From NCBI GenBank assembly GCA_032622095.1, contig CP136061.1, positions 135,741,587 through 135,805,586 of the forward strand: DNA of 64,000 bases. The letters are read 5' to 3'. Made by a program: the position numbers and the translations under genes. Positions within the stretch are counted from its first letter, which is position 1, and each line of letters opens with the position of its first letter. The notes under the pieces are model-generated. The model was not told the DNA's origin, did not search any database, and saw only the letters and a program-made list of their open reading frames with translations. Below, piece after piece: positions 49,389 through 60,788 of the stretch. Source of the DNA: Siphonodentalium dalli (lineage: Eukaryota > Mollusca > Scaphopoda > Gadilida > Siphonodentaliidae).

Positions 49389-50519
49389 GTGCTCAGTAAC
49401 TATTATTTGTGGAATCGTTGCCATATGTTTATCACCCAATAAGTTATCCCGATTAAAGTAGTAAATATTTACAGTTGCGCTTTAGTTCTAACATTGTGTT
49501 CTTTGAAATAGTAGAGTCATATATGGCTGGAATTTTGATCATCTTAATGATTGATACATTCTTTCAGTGGAGAGTGTGTTTATATACTAACTTATCAGTT
49601 TTATTTACTGAAATAAGTCCACAGTATGTCTTTAAAGCGACCCATAATCTTCAACTGTTCATGCCTAGTAATTCATCACTTTCTTCTCAATCATTCCAGT
49701 GATCAAAGTATCGGGTATAAATACATGAATACTTATACAGTAAAACCTCTCCAGACTGAATATTTTGTTTGTTTTAGAGGAGTGTTCGGCTTGTTGAAAA
49801 TCACGCTCTTGGAAGCATGAAGCCACCTTTACAAAGAATGACCAGGACGCAAATAATCCATTACTAATTGATGTCACTTTAATAAACAATTTAACACTAA
49901 TAAATATATTTATATAAAACTAACAATACAAATGCATAGATAAAACAAACAAAAAAAGTTCAAGACCGACTTTCAGATGATCTTGTCGCAGTTTTTAATT
50001 ATGTTGGTGATCGATTATTAACTGACCATGTTTTATGCTAAGTTCTATCGGACTACTTTTGAATAGCATAGCTTGTAGATTGTTTTATAAACTTAAATAT
50101 CTTTTTGGAATTCAACCGTTGTGTCTGTTTGACATTCAATCATTTTGGATGAACATGTTTTGGGGTTTAATAGCTTGGAACATTAAAGAGCGTCTTTGTG
50201 TAGTCCTTACTCAACATAGTAAAAATAAAGAGCTTTTGTATCACTTTTTCGGCAGATGTTACAACTTGATTTAATGTCAACTGGATGTGGTTGCCCTTAT
50301 ATTTATAAGACTTATACTCATAAATTATCTTGGTCAAGTTTGAAACTATATTCTGGTCTTATGTCTTTTTGTGTTGAGCTACTATCCTTCTTAGTTGAAT
50401 TTCATGAATGAGGAGCTTGCTGATGTGATATCTCAATCAAATAATAACTGATTTTGGGTAATGATTTTCTAAGAATAAAGAAATTTTCAAGAAAAAATAA
50501 ATGAGCAAGTGGATTTAAT
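49389..50519. other. Unassigned intron DNA
   Basis: Short open frames on both strands without domain signs; no repeat ends visible. Confidence 0.5.
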
Positions 50520-50784
50520 TTAACCCATCCATGATTGGAGCTTCCTGAAATTTTGCCAAAACACTGTGGCAATGCATTTTCGTTTATATGCGAGTCTTCC
50601 ATATGGATCCTTACATATATATAAGAGAATACATTGGCCTAACAATATTTATCTTGACCTTGTAAGGCAGTGCATTCTCCTATATATGTGAGGCTTCCAA
50701 TGGGAGACTCGCATATATAAGAGAATGCACATGCACAGGGTCTATAATGCTGCACCAGCACAGCTCCCATCATGAAAGGGTTAA
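50520..50784. mobile_element. TTAA-flanked MITE with two hairpin cassettes
   Basis: TTAA on both sides (50520-50523, 50781-50784). The ends are CCCATCCATGATTGGAGC and GCTCCCATCATGAAAGGG. Hairpins lie at about 50567-50637 and 50668-50730. Confidence 0.85.
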
Positions 50785-50959
50785 TTATAAAAAAAATATA
50801 TGAACAGATTTTCATTGACAATATATTGATTATTTTGTCTTGTAAAAACAATGTACAATTTAAACTATTATATTGCAGTATGATTAATTAACCCAAAAAG
50901 GGTTAAATACTGAATAGTTGTGAAATTTCTCTAGTAATGATGCCTTTGTCTATTTACAG

Positions 50960-51062
50960 CCAAGAATTTATGGCTGAGAGAAAGAGATTAGAGGAGGAAC
51001 ACAAAAAACAAGAAGAAATAGCTGAAAAGAAGCGTGAAGAAGACAGGAATAGATTAAGAGAG
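50960..51062 (+). CDS. Exon l, residues 784-818, coiled coil
   Basis: The acceptor GTCTATTTACAG and donor GAG|GTATGC bound 103 nt, phase 2 to 0. It reads QEFMAERKRLEEEHKKQEE and EKKREEDRNRLRE. It extends the charged helix with no proline or glycine break. Confidence 0.85.
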
Positions 51063-51410
51063 GTATGCTTACAGATATAGAGAAGAATCAGTTAATCTCG
51101 ACTCAAATATTAATTATATACATATATATTACAGAAATCCCCATACATTGATTTTGGTTTGGTAGCAGACCATGCCACTGATGCCAGGTTTCATTGGTCC
51201 ACAAACCTCACCAATTTTCAAGTTGTAACAGCTAAATTTGTTTGCAATATCTATGATGACAGGTACTTCTTCATGATTGGTGACTTCATGTCAAAATAGG
51301 GAAAAGTAAGGAATCTTTACAGCCATAAAATTAAATACAACACCATTTATCAGAGTAAACAAGGAAGTATCCATGGGGGAATCCCGCTGCTCAATGTGAC
51401 TATATAACTT

Positions 51411-53213
51411 TAGGGGGTGTTTCTACATTAGCCGGCGAAGATCCTATTCGCTTTAGCCGGTAGCGATAACAATAGAGTGTTTATACTTCGCCGGGTAAGA
51501 ATTACAGCTATCCGGATAGAATAAGCACCTGATTGTCGTATGGTTTCTAATTCGCTCTGCGGTTAAGTTAGATGTTTATCTGGGGTCATGCCGTCATGGA
51601 TGATTTCCTTTCAACAATTAAGTCGAACAATAGTATTGTGTAATCACTGATAGACCAGCCCGCTTTTCACCTGTGTACATATGGGTCAGTGTGCCAGTTT
51701 GATTGTCTCTAATCAGCTGTCCGTCGGTGGTCACTCACCTTGATTATAACCTATTATTATAAATACTAACTGATGATGGTACACGTACTCTGCATGTACA
51801 TGGTATATTTGTTGCGCATTCGAGGGAATTAAATGTGCGTGTTCATGTACATGTATGTTCATATATATATGGAAGAAATGGGATGGCACGTTTCAATGGA
51901 TTCAAACTTAATGGACAATTAGTTCAATAATCTAAATCTGAGTGCGCCGTCTAGAGGGCCTGATTTGGAGGTGTGGGACTGTTCATCTTTGGAATTTTCC
52001 ACTGCACCAAACCTTGAATCTCACCAAACTCACAAGTTCGCATAAATCCATGTATGCACCACGTTGGGATCTAATCTAACTTTCCACTCACAGTAATCCT
52101 CTAGGCGGCCCCGTTTTGAGCGATTTACTTTAGATCTGAACCTGTATCTAAACCTGGAAATTGCCCAATCCTAACATGTTTAGTGGTCTGACGTCAAGCA
52201 GCTTGAACCCAGATTTGATTCAGTTAAATTAAATTAGATAACTGTTTAACTGACAACAGGGGTGGGACCAAGACATAATATTATCGTCCGACCATGGTTA
52301 TGGCCAGGTGTGAGAAATGTTTTTAATCTGAACCCTGAAAATTGCAAAATCCTAGCATCCAGACTTGCCTTAAGACTTACAATTGTTGGACATTTTCCAA
52401 ACTTGATATACCTCTATTGTTGGATCATTTCCAACTGATGGCTATTTCAGTCCAACAATTTGGCCAAAAAATAAGCAAATGTTGCCTTACAAAATCACCA
52501 CTAATAAATTGTTGGAAAATAAAACTACGAGAACAATTTCAACATATTGCTGATGTCAAATTTCCAACTAATGCCGTGTCAGGTATGAAATTTCAAGCTT
52601 TTGAATATTTTGATTAAAGTTGGGATGAGACACCCCATCGCCACGGCCCTATATACATGGACATGGTGAACGCCCAAGTAAATGAAAAACATATTTTATT
52701 GTATAATGTGCAAACGGAAAATGTGTCACATTTTATTCGCGATGTTGAAACTTATATATATAATATAAAATCCAATCCGAATGATTAGACACCAATTTGT
52801 AGATGTATGCGACGAAAAGATCTCAAAACTGACAATGACCATGCTTTTGGTGCGACACTCACTTCACAGGTTGTCTATGAACTCAAACAAACCTTTAACA
52901 ATGTTGTTTAAATATCTTTAAAATTACCAATAGCTATACCTGAAAGTTTGAGTTGGATATTAATAATTTCGGCATTTCCATTTCTGAGATGTTTCACTTC
53001 ACTATACTGCCAACCATACCTCTAGCAGGAAGCGGCTATATGTTTACAGGTGTACAGCAATATCATATTGCAGTTCAGTGAGAACTAAAAGGAAAACTAT
53101 TAACAAGTAAAGGAGACACATGAATATATGCGTATCTTCGCCGGCGATGTGTAAACACTCTGTAGTAACCTTCGCCGGTTAACAGGTTCACCGGCTATGT
53201 GAAACGGCACCTT
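51411..53213. mobile_element. Probable 1.8-kb inverted-repeat element
   Basis: The left end AGGGGGTGTTTCTACATTAGCC and right end GGCTATGTGAAACGGCACCT are imperfect inverted copies, followed inside by CCGGCGAAG motifs on both sides. No target duplication could be fixed. Confidence 0.5.
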
Positions 53214-53651
53214 TGTTTCTGTTTACTGTGGCTTTGGGTGATTATATTACGAAACAAATTGAAGGAGATCGAGAAGTTTGTTGACCACGGGTATTCTAAT
53301 GTAAACCATATTTTAGACGTTGTTGGAAACATAATACTAAATATAGAGTTATCCTTCTTCCATTGGTGTACATACACACAAAGTACCCGAATGACAACCT
53401 AACTTTGATTGAAACTAATCTTTTCTGAAAGTGAATTTTTAACTGCATTTCTGTTTTAAAGATGGAAAGTGTGTCAACCAAGATGTTAGCAACATCTTGT
53501 AAGCGTAATGAATACTGGTTTCAACATTAGTTCCCAACTGTGCATCTGCAAAGTATAAACAAAATGAATCGATTCTTGCTGCCAGAGCACTCTACAATTA
53601 TAATAAAACGGCTTGCATAAATCCCTTTATTTTAAAATTACATGTAAATGC

Positions 53652-53759
53652 ACTAAGAGCTTTCCGATGAATGGCAACAAGCCATATTTCCAACTAAACC
53701 CTGAAAAATTACCCATAATTCTGCTGTGGTTAAGGAGTCGATTAATTAGGGCATTACTG
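53652..53759. mobile_element. Half copy of the TA-type MITE before exon m
   Basis: Right arm only, from AAGAGCTTTCCGATG to GGGCATTACTG+TA, ending 40 nt before the exon m acceptor. Confidence 0.85.
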
Positions 53760-53799
53760 TAGTTAAATTGGTGTCACCTTATATTTCAATATTACTCAG

Positions 53800-53993
53800 A
53801 TCCAGAAAATGGAAGAAGAAGCGAGAGATCGGATGAGACATGAACTGGAAATCAAACGGAATCAGTCAATGGCGAGACGAGAAGTTAACTTGGAGAGAAA
53901 GTCAAATCTCGATAAGATACGACATACTCAGGGTGTCACAAAATCGTGGGAATTCTCTTACCATGTCCTCTGGCCGAGGGAGAATTATGAACA
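53800..53993 (+). CDS. Exon m, residues 819-883, end of helix and aromatic C-terminal motif
   Basis: The acceptor ATATTACTCAG and strong donor CA|GTAAGT bound 194 nt, phase 0 to 2. The first two thirds are helical (IQKMEEEARDRMRHELEIKR). The final third changes character to RHTQGVTKSWEFSYHVLWPR then ENYEQ. This hydrophobic, Trp/Tyr-rich segment stands out from the charged helix and is the best candidate for a conserved folded or docking motif. A half-copy of a TA-flanked MITE ends 40 nt before the acceptor, and degenerate copies of the 3' part of this exon follow in the intron. Confidence 0.9.
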
Positions 53994-54030
53994 GTAAGTT
54001 GATTTATAAATAGCATCATAGTACCAAACA

Positions 54031-54150
54031 TCTAGATAAGATATGACAAACTCATTGTGTCATGAAAGCGTGGGAGTTCACCTACCATGTCACCTGGGGA
54101 GGGAGAGTTTATTTATAAATAGCATCGTACCATGTCCTCTGGCCTAGAGA
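54031..54150 (+). pseudogene. Degenerate tandem copies of the 3' part of exon m
   Basis: Sequence from 54031 repeats the exon from about 53907 onward: TCTAGATAAGATA matches TCTCGATAAGATA. The translation reads LDKI, then a TGA stop, and later KAWEFTYHVTW, matching the exon's KSWEFSYHVLW. The copied unit continues through the donor region into intron sequence (TTATAAATAGCATC at 54004 and 54113). A third short piece, TACCATGTCCTCTGGCC, lies at 54128 as in the exon at 53959. Stop, indels and lost donor make this a non-functional duplicate. Confidence 0.8.
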
Positions 54151-55309
54151 GACGAGCATTAGAACAACAAAATATTCATAAAAATAAAATCAACATCACA
54201 TAATGATCTAGGTACTGTTCACACACAAAGCAGTGAAATGTAAATATGATGGATTGTATACTAATAAATATTGTGTAGGTAAAACTTGATACGAGGCAGC
54301 AATATTGTGAAACAGTGTCTACATTTCAAACTGATATGATTCATACAACTCATTATTCGGTTTTATTACAAAATTGGTGAATTAGAAGTGATAATGTCAC
54401 ACCTGTGAATTACGCTCCGGTGAGCACATGCAAATTTTGACAGCTACGATTGCCCCACCACCCCAAGACTGCATTTTTGGTTACGTAAATTATTAAGCCG
54501 TAATTTGAACTGTCATCTAATACTTTGAAATGGACACTAACTTTGTTGCCTCATCACAATAAAAAACACAGCCAATGACAGTAAGGAAATCGGGCAAGGA
54601 CTCTAACAAGAATATGGTAATAAAGAAATAACCTAAGATGTATATTCCACTTTAATTTCTATGGCACAAACATGGTAGAAGTTGAAAAAATAAAGATATG
54701 CCAAAATATTCCTGTATCAACCATCATTATTCGCCATAATCTTCACATTAGTCCGTCTAAATGTCTTGATTTTTTTTATAAGAGTGAACAATCTTTTGAC
54801 CGAAAAGATCCTGTAAATAACGAAACTTCAAAAATTGAATCACACCAAAGTGAATCAAAATAAAGAGGTCAATCAGTATCATTACATCACAAATATTTAA
54901 CAGATGTGTCCATCAGTACAACTGCATGTGCAACTGTATGTTGGGGTTCAAAAGGGGGGATCAGCTGATCATATATCTTTAGAATTGGCACCTTTTAGTG
55001 GTGGAAAGTGTGTAATAAACAGAATAATCAATTGGTTTTGATAATTACGTGACATAATTCACTCGGGGAGCTGGTCCTATTGGTAAAAAATCACCCTTGT
55101 TCGCTCTGCTGACCCGGCTCCTTTCGTAAATTATGTCACGTTATCATCATCACCAATTGATTACTCTATTTATTCAGTAGATTTTTTTTTATACAATAAA
55201 TGTCATTACTGACGAGTGAATATCCTTTGTCACTATTCAGACTGAGCACTGATTTCCTTCATGCTAATTATATACCAACTGACCATATTGTTTGTTGACC
55301 TCTTGGATG
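54151..55309. other. Intron with one inverted repeat
   Basis: AATCAATTGGTTTTGATAATTACGTGACATAAT (about 55027-55060) pairs loosely with ATTATGTCACGTTATC...CAATTGATTA (about 55128-55165), an unclassified short hairpin. The rest is unassigned. Confidence 0.5.
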
Positions 55310-55589
55310 CTATACATTAGGGTCCTGCCAATATTTGATATTCGATTCGAAAGTCAAATTCGATTCGAATTCGATTCGAAATTTCCAACTCGAAATTTCG
55401 AATATACACTGAAAAAAGTAGGCTGTTTACGGACAAGTACACACGTCGATCTCAGCTGTTTCTGTGCCATATTATTCCCGAAAATTATGAATATATGCAG
55501 CTTATAATTCTTATTGTACATCGCGAACGTTCGCATGATATTAAATATAATTATAGCTAGTAATTACCCACTATAGGATGACTAAATAC

Positions 55590-56462
55590 CAGGGACCAGC
55601 CTAGACCATATTTTCAGGGCGAAATGACTTCGCCCTACTATAAAAATAAGGCGAAGTGGCCGTTCTATAGGGCGAAGTGAGTCTACAAAAATTAAATTGA
55701 ACAGTACTACGACAGGAGTCGCTATAGAACGAAAATAGGAGAGATGTAATATGTCAATTAAACTTATGAAACAATGGTTGAAATATGGAGTCTTTATGTT
55801 CACTTCATGACCCTAATAATTATTAATAATACACAAACATAATTGTGAGAGGATAGCAGCATTTTATATCGTAATTGTGGGAGAATGACAAGATTTTATT
55901 TCATATTTTTCGGGTTTTTAAAAATGCCAACAATATTTATCAAACCGAAACGAAACGAAATCATGAACACTTTCACTGCGCTCTATTAGTAATCCCATTT
56001 GAAAATTTAATATGCTTCACAAATGAATTTGTTTTAAAATTTCTTTAACCAAACTCCATAGAGGGAGTGATGAACTGACACATTGTGAGAGCTGTGAGTT
56101 GTAATCTTCATTGTAAGGTGTGGTAATCACGGTAATCTAAAAATCACAACAACCAGATTAACACTTGAGGCCCGACGATGTTTTCACAGCTGCCAGTAAT
56201 CAGACTCCATTGTCAACATGCTTCCAGATTGGAGCAATACAGGTGTTAATTGTTTTACAACACCCTGATAGTGGAGTATTGTGTGCAATCACTGTTGACA
56301 GTTGTAAATTATCATAAATTATTTGGGGAATTTTGCCGATTTTCGTCAGTCAACTTTGGAATTTTCAGGGCGACTTGAACTTCGCCCGACTGCAAAAATA
56401 AGGCGAAGTGGACGGCGCTAGGGCGAAGAAGTCGCCCACGTCGCCCTCTCGGCTGGTCCCTG
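55590..56462. mobile_element. Nested hAT element (873 bp)
   Basis: The ends CAGGGACCAGCC and GGCTGGTCCCTG are flanked by a perfect 8-bp duplication CTAAATAC (55582-55589, 56463-56470). Both subterminal regions repeat GGGCGAAGT/ACTTCGCCC motifs. It is non-coding. Confidence 0.9.
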
Positions 56463-56760
56463 CTAAATACATCTGAATTCTAACTTTGAACATGGTAGCC
56501 AAAAGCTCGGAGATCGCCGATGGACCGACGACGCACATAAATTATAATAGTGATGAGATGGAGCAACCGCTAGTGTTATCCGCCGACGATACATCTCAGA
56601 TTCCGCGTTATGTAATATCGCTGAAAATGTAAACAGGACGACGTAAGCCCGGCGTCGAAATATGCATGTGGGCGGTGTTTTCATTTGAAGTTGACTTTCA
56701 GTTTCGGAGCGTTCATTGAAACTTGACAATTTGTCGTCCGTTATTCATGTTTATTTTAAA

Positions 56761-56892
56761 CATGATAAAAGCTGCACGCAGTACTGGAACTTACACGTGT
56801 GACGAATGCAGCATGGTATATAAATCGCAAGCGTCTGGGACAACGACCCATCTAAGCATCCAGCACTATATAAACAGGCTACCATGTGACTG
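56761..56892 (+). pseudogene. Transposase N-terminal zinc-finger remnant (BED-like)
   Basis: Within the hAT element an open frame reads TGTYTCDECSMVYKSQASG then TTTHLSIQHYINRL. The CxxC...HLxxxH spacing and the G-T-T-x-H-L pattern resemble BED fingers of hAT transposases. The frame ends at 56983 and no catalytic or dimerisation domain follows, so it is a fragment. Confidence 0.5.
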
Positions 56893-57170
56893 TTGTTGCA
56901 TCTTCAAGTTTATAACAACGGGCGTTTCCCAGTGCCAATTTGCAATTGTGCATTTACATGCGAACTCTAAAAATTGCGCATGATTTTAATTCCGATATTA
57001 ATCCGTTTAGTGGTTATATATTTAATCGTCGTGATGACCGCATGGACGTTTTAATGTTTTGTTTTCTCTCAACAATTCTCAGTTGAAGTTAATAGTATCA
57101 GGAACGACGGCTGATGGCCACATAAGTTATGATGGAACTTCATGGAAGTTCATAGAAAATTTCACAATTA

Positions 57171-57838
57171 TGCCACCGCACACGCTGCGATTAAAATCAT
57201 AAGTGGGGAAAATCGCAGGAGGAAGCATCCAATGCGCATGCCCACGACAATATCGTAGCTAAATCGTAGCAATCAAGCACTGTTTTATTTTACCAGGAAA
57301 ATCGTGGCGTGACCTTGGCAACGCACGCGATCGTAGCTGTCACATGACCACTGTCGCACTTGTCATGTTGTAAATACCACGAAAAGAAAACATTCAAAAA
57401 TGGCACAAAGTTTACAAACTTCTTGCACTTACAAAAACGAGGCCACATTGGTGGAGATGTGGCATGGCAGGCAGTGCAGGCCTATACCACACATCAGACA
57501 AGGAGTAGAGGGCTGCCGCAATTGTTGAAATTCAATTGGGGCAGCTGAGCCTGTTGAGTTGACAGGTACAAAAATGTAAAAATAAAAAATATCTTCAATT
57601 TCACTTGAACTTTCAACATCAAATTGTTAGTTTAGAAAATTGAGATACATGCCATGCATATGTATTTAGTTGCATAATGCGGAGAATGTGGTCTAACGTT
57701 TTGCTATCATGTGATCGATCATGTGGATAAAATCGTAGCTGCAAAAATCGCAGCACCGTAGCGTCTGCGGGCAAGCTACGATTTCTCCACCTACGATTTT
57801 CCCCACTTACGATTTTAATCGTAGCGTCTGCGGTGGCA
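57171..57838. mobile_element. Nested inverted-repeat element (668 bp)
   Basis: The ends TGCCACCGCACACGCTGCG and CGTAGCGTCTGCGGTGGCA are inverted over about 45 bp, including AGTGGGGAAAATCG. AATCGTAGC motifs recur inside. Flanks give no clear target duplication, so the superfamily is unknown. Confidence 0.75.
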
Positions 57839-57950
57839 CTAATTGAGAATGCAACACACAGGTATGATTCGATATTCGATTCGATTTCGTCGACTCAATT
57901 CGATATTCGATTCGATCAAAATCTCCAATTCGCAGGACCCTACTATACAT

Positions 57951-58314
57951 CCATATAGAGTGCGGATGTAAATTGTCACACTGTGTGCTATATGTTCATA
58001 CTGAGTATGGACCTACTTCGTCGCTCTAGTAGTCAGCCATCACTCATAAACAGTTCTCAGAACTTGATGCCTCAGAATCAGTGTTATGATCAGGGTGTTT
58101 GAAACAATGTATGATTTTCGAGGATTTGTATGGTATACCTTTATATGAATTTGTATGGTATGATGGTAGCCTTTGTATGGGGTCAGTTTAGGGCTTTCAC
58201 GATATTCCCGTTACTTTTTCCCCACAGAAATATTCACGTTATATTTTTCCCACTGAAAACTCAATGGCCTAGCACATGATGTAATGATATTATTCTGCAG
58301 TGAAGATGTTAAAT
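57951..58314 (+). mobile_element. Degenerate TTAA MITE of the same family
   Basis: It keeps GATATTCCCGTTA and the end TTCTGCAGTGAAGATGTTAA. It begins directly beside the right flank of the 55318-57942 element. Confidence 0.6.
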
Positions 58315-58689
58315 GTAGGTTGAATGAGTCGCTTTGTTCTTGAGCATACACTGCTTGTACATGATAATGGTCACTCGACATTTTGTATGAGTGATAAAAG
58401 ATAATAAGCTTACACTCTTTTGTTGGTTATTTTCATCATCAGGCAATAAGGTAAACCTGACATTTCATACAAATGGACTCTCCAAACAATTGTAATGTAA
58501 CATGTTCATATTATCATCTGGTTGAGTCCGATTATTACCAACAAAATAGTGTTGTTATTTAATCCAGTAAACAGAATGTTCCTCTGGACAATTTTCCACA
58601 TGTATTAAATATATGTTTATTCAGTTTAAAAGTTCACTCCTTAATTAACATTTATGGAAATGTAAGTAAATTGGTCTTCTGTTTTTCAG

Positions 58690-58762
58690 ACCAATTGGAG
58701 GTGACCCGAACAAGAAGAAAAAGTTCAAAGGAAAACCAAAGGCCAAGAAAGTGGAAGCTTGA
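58690..58762 (+). CDS. Exon n, residues 883-906 and stop, basic tail
   Basis: The acceptor TTCTGTTTTTCAG is phase 2 and the codon CA+A gives Gln. It reads PIGGDPNKKKKFKGKPKAKK then VEA and TGA at 58760-58762, giving a strongly basic C-terminus. The Lys-rich tail may bind nucleic acid, tubulin or acidic lipids, which is inference. No single convincing polyadenylation signal directly follows; AATAAA motifs at about 60762 and 61701 are too far to assign with confidence. Confidence 0.85.
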
Positions 58763-58950
58763 TAGCTAGTAAAATCAACTTATACATGTACAGGGTTGGA
58801 AAATGTGCTTCAAAAACAGGGTTATTAATAATTAAAACATCGTTATTCTTCGAATTAAAACAGGGTTGTTTAGAATATTTTGTTTAAAAATATTGTTCCT
58901 TTCATTTGGAACAGGATAGAAAGATCTACTAGAAATAACAGGGTTATGTT

Positions 58951-59319
58951 CAAGCCTGAGTTTAGTGTGCCTGTCATTTGCAGAATGAGGTTCACAGAGT
59001 ATTTGCAGGATAGCATCACCAAATTCACCCTCTGGGGACCTCATTCTGCTTAGGCCTCAACTGCTATTGGAGATGTAGGATTATATTGATGTTCCCCGGT
59101 TGAAGTTGGTGATGTTCACCCATTAGTCACTTTGATTATGAAATTTATCTGCAAACTAGGGGATATAGAAACTTCCCAGAATGGTAATGTAAAAAAAAAC
59201 AATGTTAGTTTGAGACTATAGATATTTCCTAGAAGATGAGGCCTAATCAGAATGAGGTCCCCAGAGGGTGATTTGGAAATGCTAACCTGCTGTTGACAGA
59301 CACACTAAACTCGGACTTG
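58951..59319. mobile_element. Family A MITE downstream of the stop codon
   Basis: It starts CAAGCCTGAG, ends CGGACTTG and is flanked by a perfect 8-bp duplication GTTATGTT. It lies in the probable 3' UTR or downstream DNA, 188 bp after the stop. Confidence 0.85.
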
Positions 59320-59327
59320 GTTATGTT

Positions 59328-60224
59328 ATGTTATTTTGTTCAAAAAAATATTGTTTAAAATTTTGTGATACATGTATATCTGAGTTGCATTTCAGGCGGT
59401 GTAACCATATTTCATTCATCAATTCTTTAAATGTGAATTGACACATAATACATTTGAGCATATAAACTTTATATAAACAATAGTTCTAATGATGCTAATT
59501 ATGGATTAAACTTTTGTGCGATAGGCCAAAGAAACGAAAATATTATGTTTTCAAGCATTCAGATAAGTTTCCATTGAAGGTTTAATGAATACAATTCACT
59601 GGATGATATATTATGTGGATTGCTCAGAACAAAAGTTATCTATACAAGCAGAGATTCTTGGAAAAAATTAAATGCTTCCCTCCCACATCTGAATTTCCAT
59701 ATATAATTGGTGGAGGACCTAGATGTTTAAGTTTAGTAGTCTTATAAGGACACCTAAACATGCACTCAGAAATTATTATTCCGTCCGATGTTATATTGTA
59801 GTCTATATAATAATATATTCATCATATAGTTTATTACATGCCACACATTTGAAGCCCCATGAGTAAAGAAATAATAATGGATCAATTAATCATGACAACT
59901 TTTAAAATGATATGATTTCATATTCAAAGCAAATAATCTTGCTCAACAACCTCATATTCACCAATGTTGTATCAAGATGGTTGATCATTCTTAATAGTAG
60001 ATTATTTTCAGTGCCTTTCATATTGGTGGAATCATTTTTGCATGTTTGTTGGAGATTAATTTCATCTGAAAGGATATATATTTACTTATTAACCTAGCTC
60101 AGATCTATTGTTTTGATATGGCCAATGTGGTTTCAGTTTTCTTCGTTAATAGTGGAATGACAAATCCACCAGACAGGCATACTGAAAGCATTATAAGCTG
60201 TCAGCTTGAAACAATGGCATACTA
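59328..60224. other. Downstream DNA without a gene
   Basis: AT-rich; may contain 3' UTR, but I cannot place a transcript end. Confidence 0.4.
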
Positions 60225-60436
60225 TAGTAATGCTCTAAATAATCGACTCCTTAACCACAGCAGAATTATGGTAACTTTTCAGGATTTAGTCGGAAATATG
60301 GCTTGTTGCCATTCATTGGAAAGCTCTGGGCGAGACCTTTCCGATGAATGGCAACAAGCCATATTTCCGACTAAATCCTGAAAAGTTACCCATAATTTTG
60401 CTGTGGTTAAGGAGTCGATTATTTAGAGCATTACTG
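60225..60436. mobile_element. Full palindromic TA-type MITE downstream of the gene
   Basis: TA-flanked; ends TAGTAATGCTC and GAGCATTACTG; both arms intact around a loop near 60326-60335. Confidence 0.9.
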
Positions 60437-60788
60437 TATATATGCTGTGTGGTGTGTAATATACTCAGAAACATATTCTTCTGCTGCTGCCTGAAAATTT
60501 ATGGCACTTGTGCAATTGCAGGAGGATAACACTTGAGGAATATGGCCTCTTGTGCTATTCTCTTTGCATCACAATTGTGCCATGAACGGTGGGTCAATAA
60601 CATGCGAATGTGTATCTATGTGCAATTATCAGAATTTTGTGATACAAATCTTTGTGATACTTAAAGATGGTCCACCTCTTCCAGGCCACAATTACAATAA
60701 CAACACATTTTTGTAAATTTTGTAAATTGCGATTTCAAGACTACAAATAGCTATTTAGTGAATAAAATATCGACAAAACTGAAGATTG

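Larger units (their letters stand above)
55318..57942. mobile_element. hAT element containing two nested elements (2.6 kb)
   Basis: The ends TAGGGTCCTGC and GCAGGACCCTA are flanked by a perfect 8-bp duplication CTATACAT (55310-55317, 57943-57950). The subterminal regions are full of ATTCGATTCGA motifs on both sides. Insertions at 55590-56462 and 57171-57838 interrupt it, leaving about 1.1 kb of its own sequence. A zinc-finger-like frame near 56760-56890 is a likely transposase remnant. Confidence 0.9.
1590..58762 (+). other. Spliced coiled-coil protein gene (14 coding exons seen, 5' end outside window)
   Basis: Joining 1590-1682, 6210-6389, 13659-14563, 16763-16867, 19925-20105, 24094-24197, 28480-28662, 29469-29564, 31686-32006, 32987-33055, 46991-47103, 50960-51062, 53800-53993 and 58690-58762 gives 2720 nt. 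With one base from an upstream exon this is 906 codons plus TGA, without an internal stop. Every junction has AG at the acceptor, GT at the donor and matching phase (1,1,1,0,0,1,0,0,0,0,0,2,0,2 at exon starts). The predicted protein is intracellular in character: no signal peptide or membrane segment in the visible part, disordered acidic N-terminal half, Glu/Lys/Arg-rich helical second half. Length and composition resemble KIAA2012/DUF4670-type proteins, whose function is poorly known. This is a composition-based guess; trichohyalin-like or MAP7-like similarity would look the same. Residue numbers below count from the first split codon at 1590. Confidence 0.85.
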
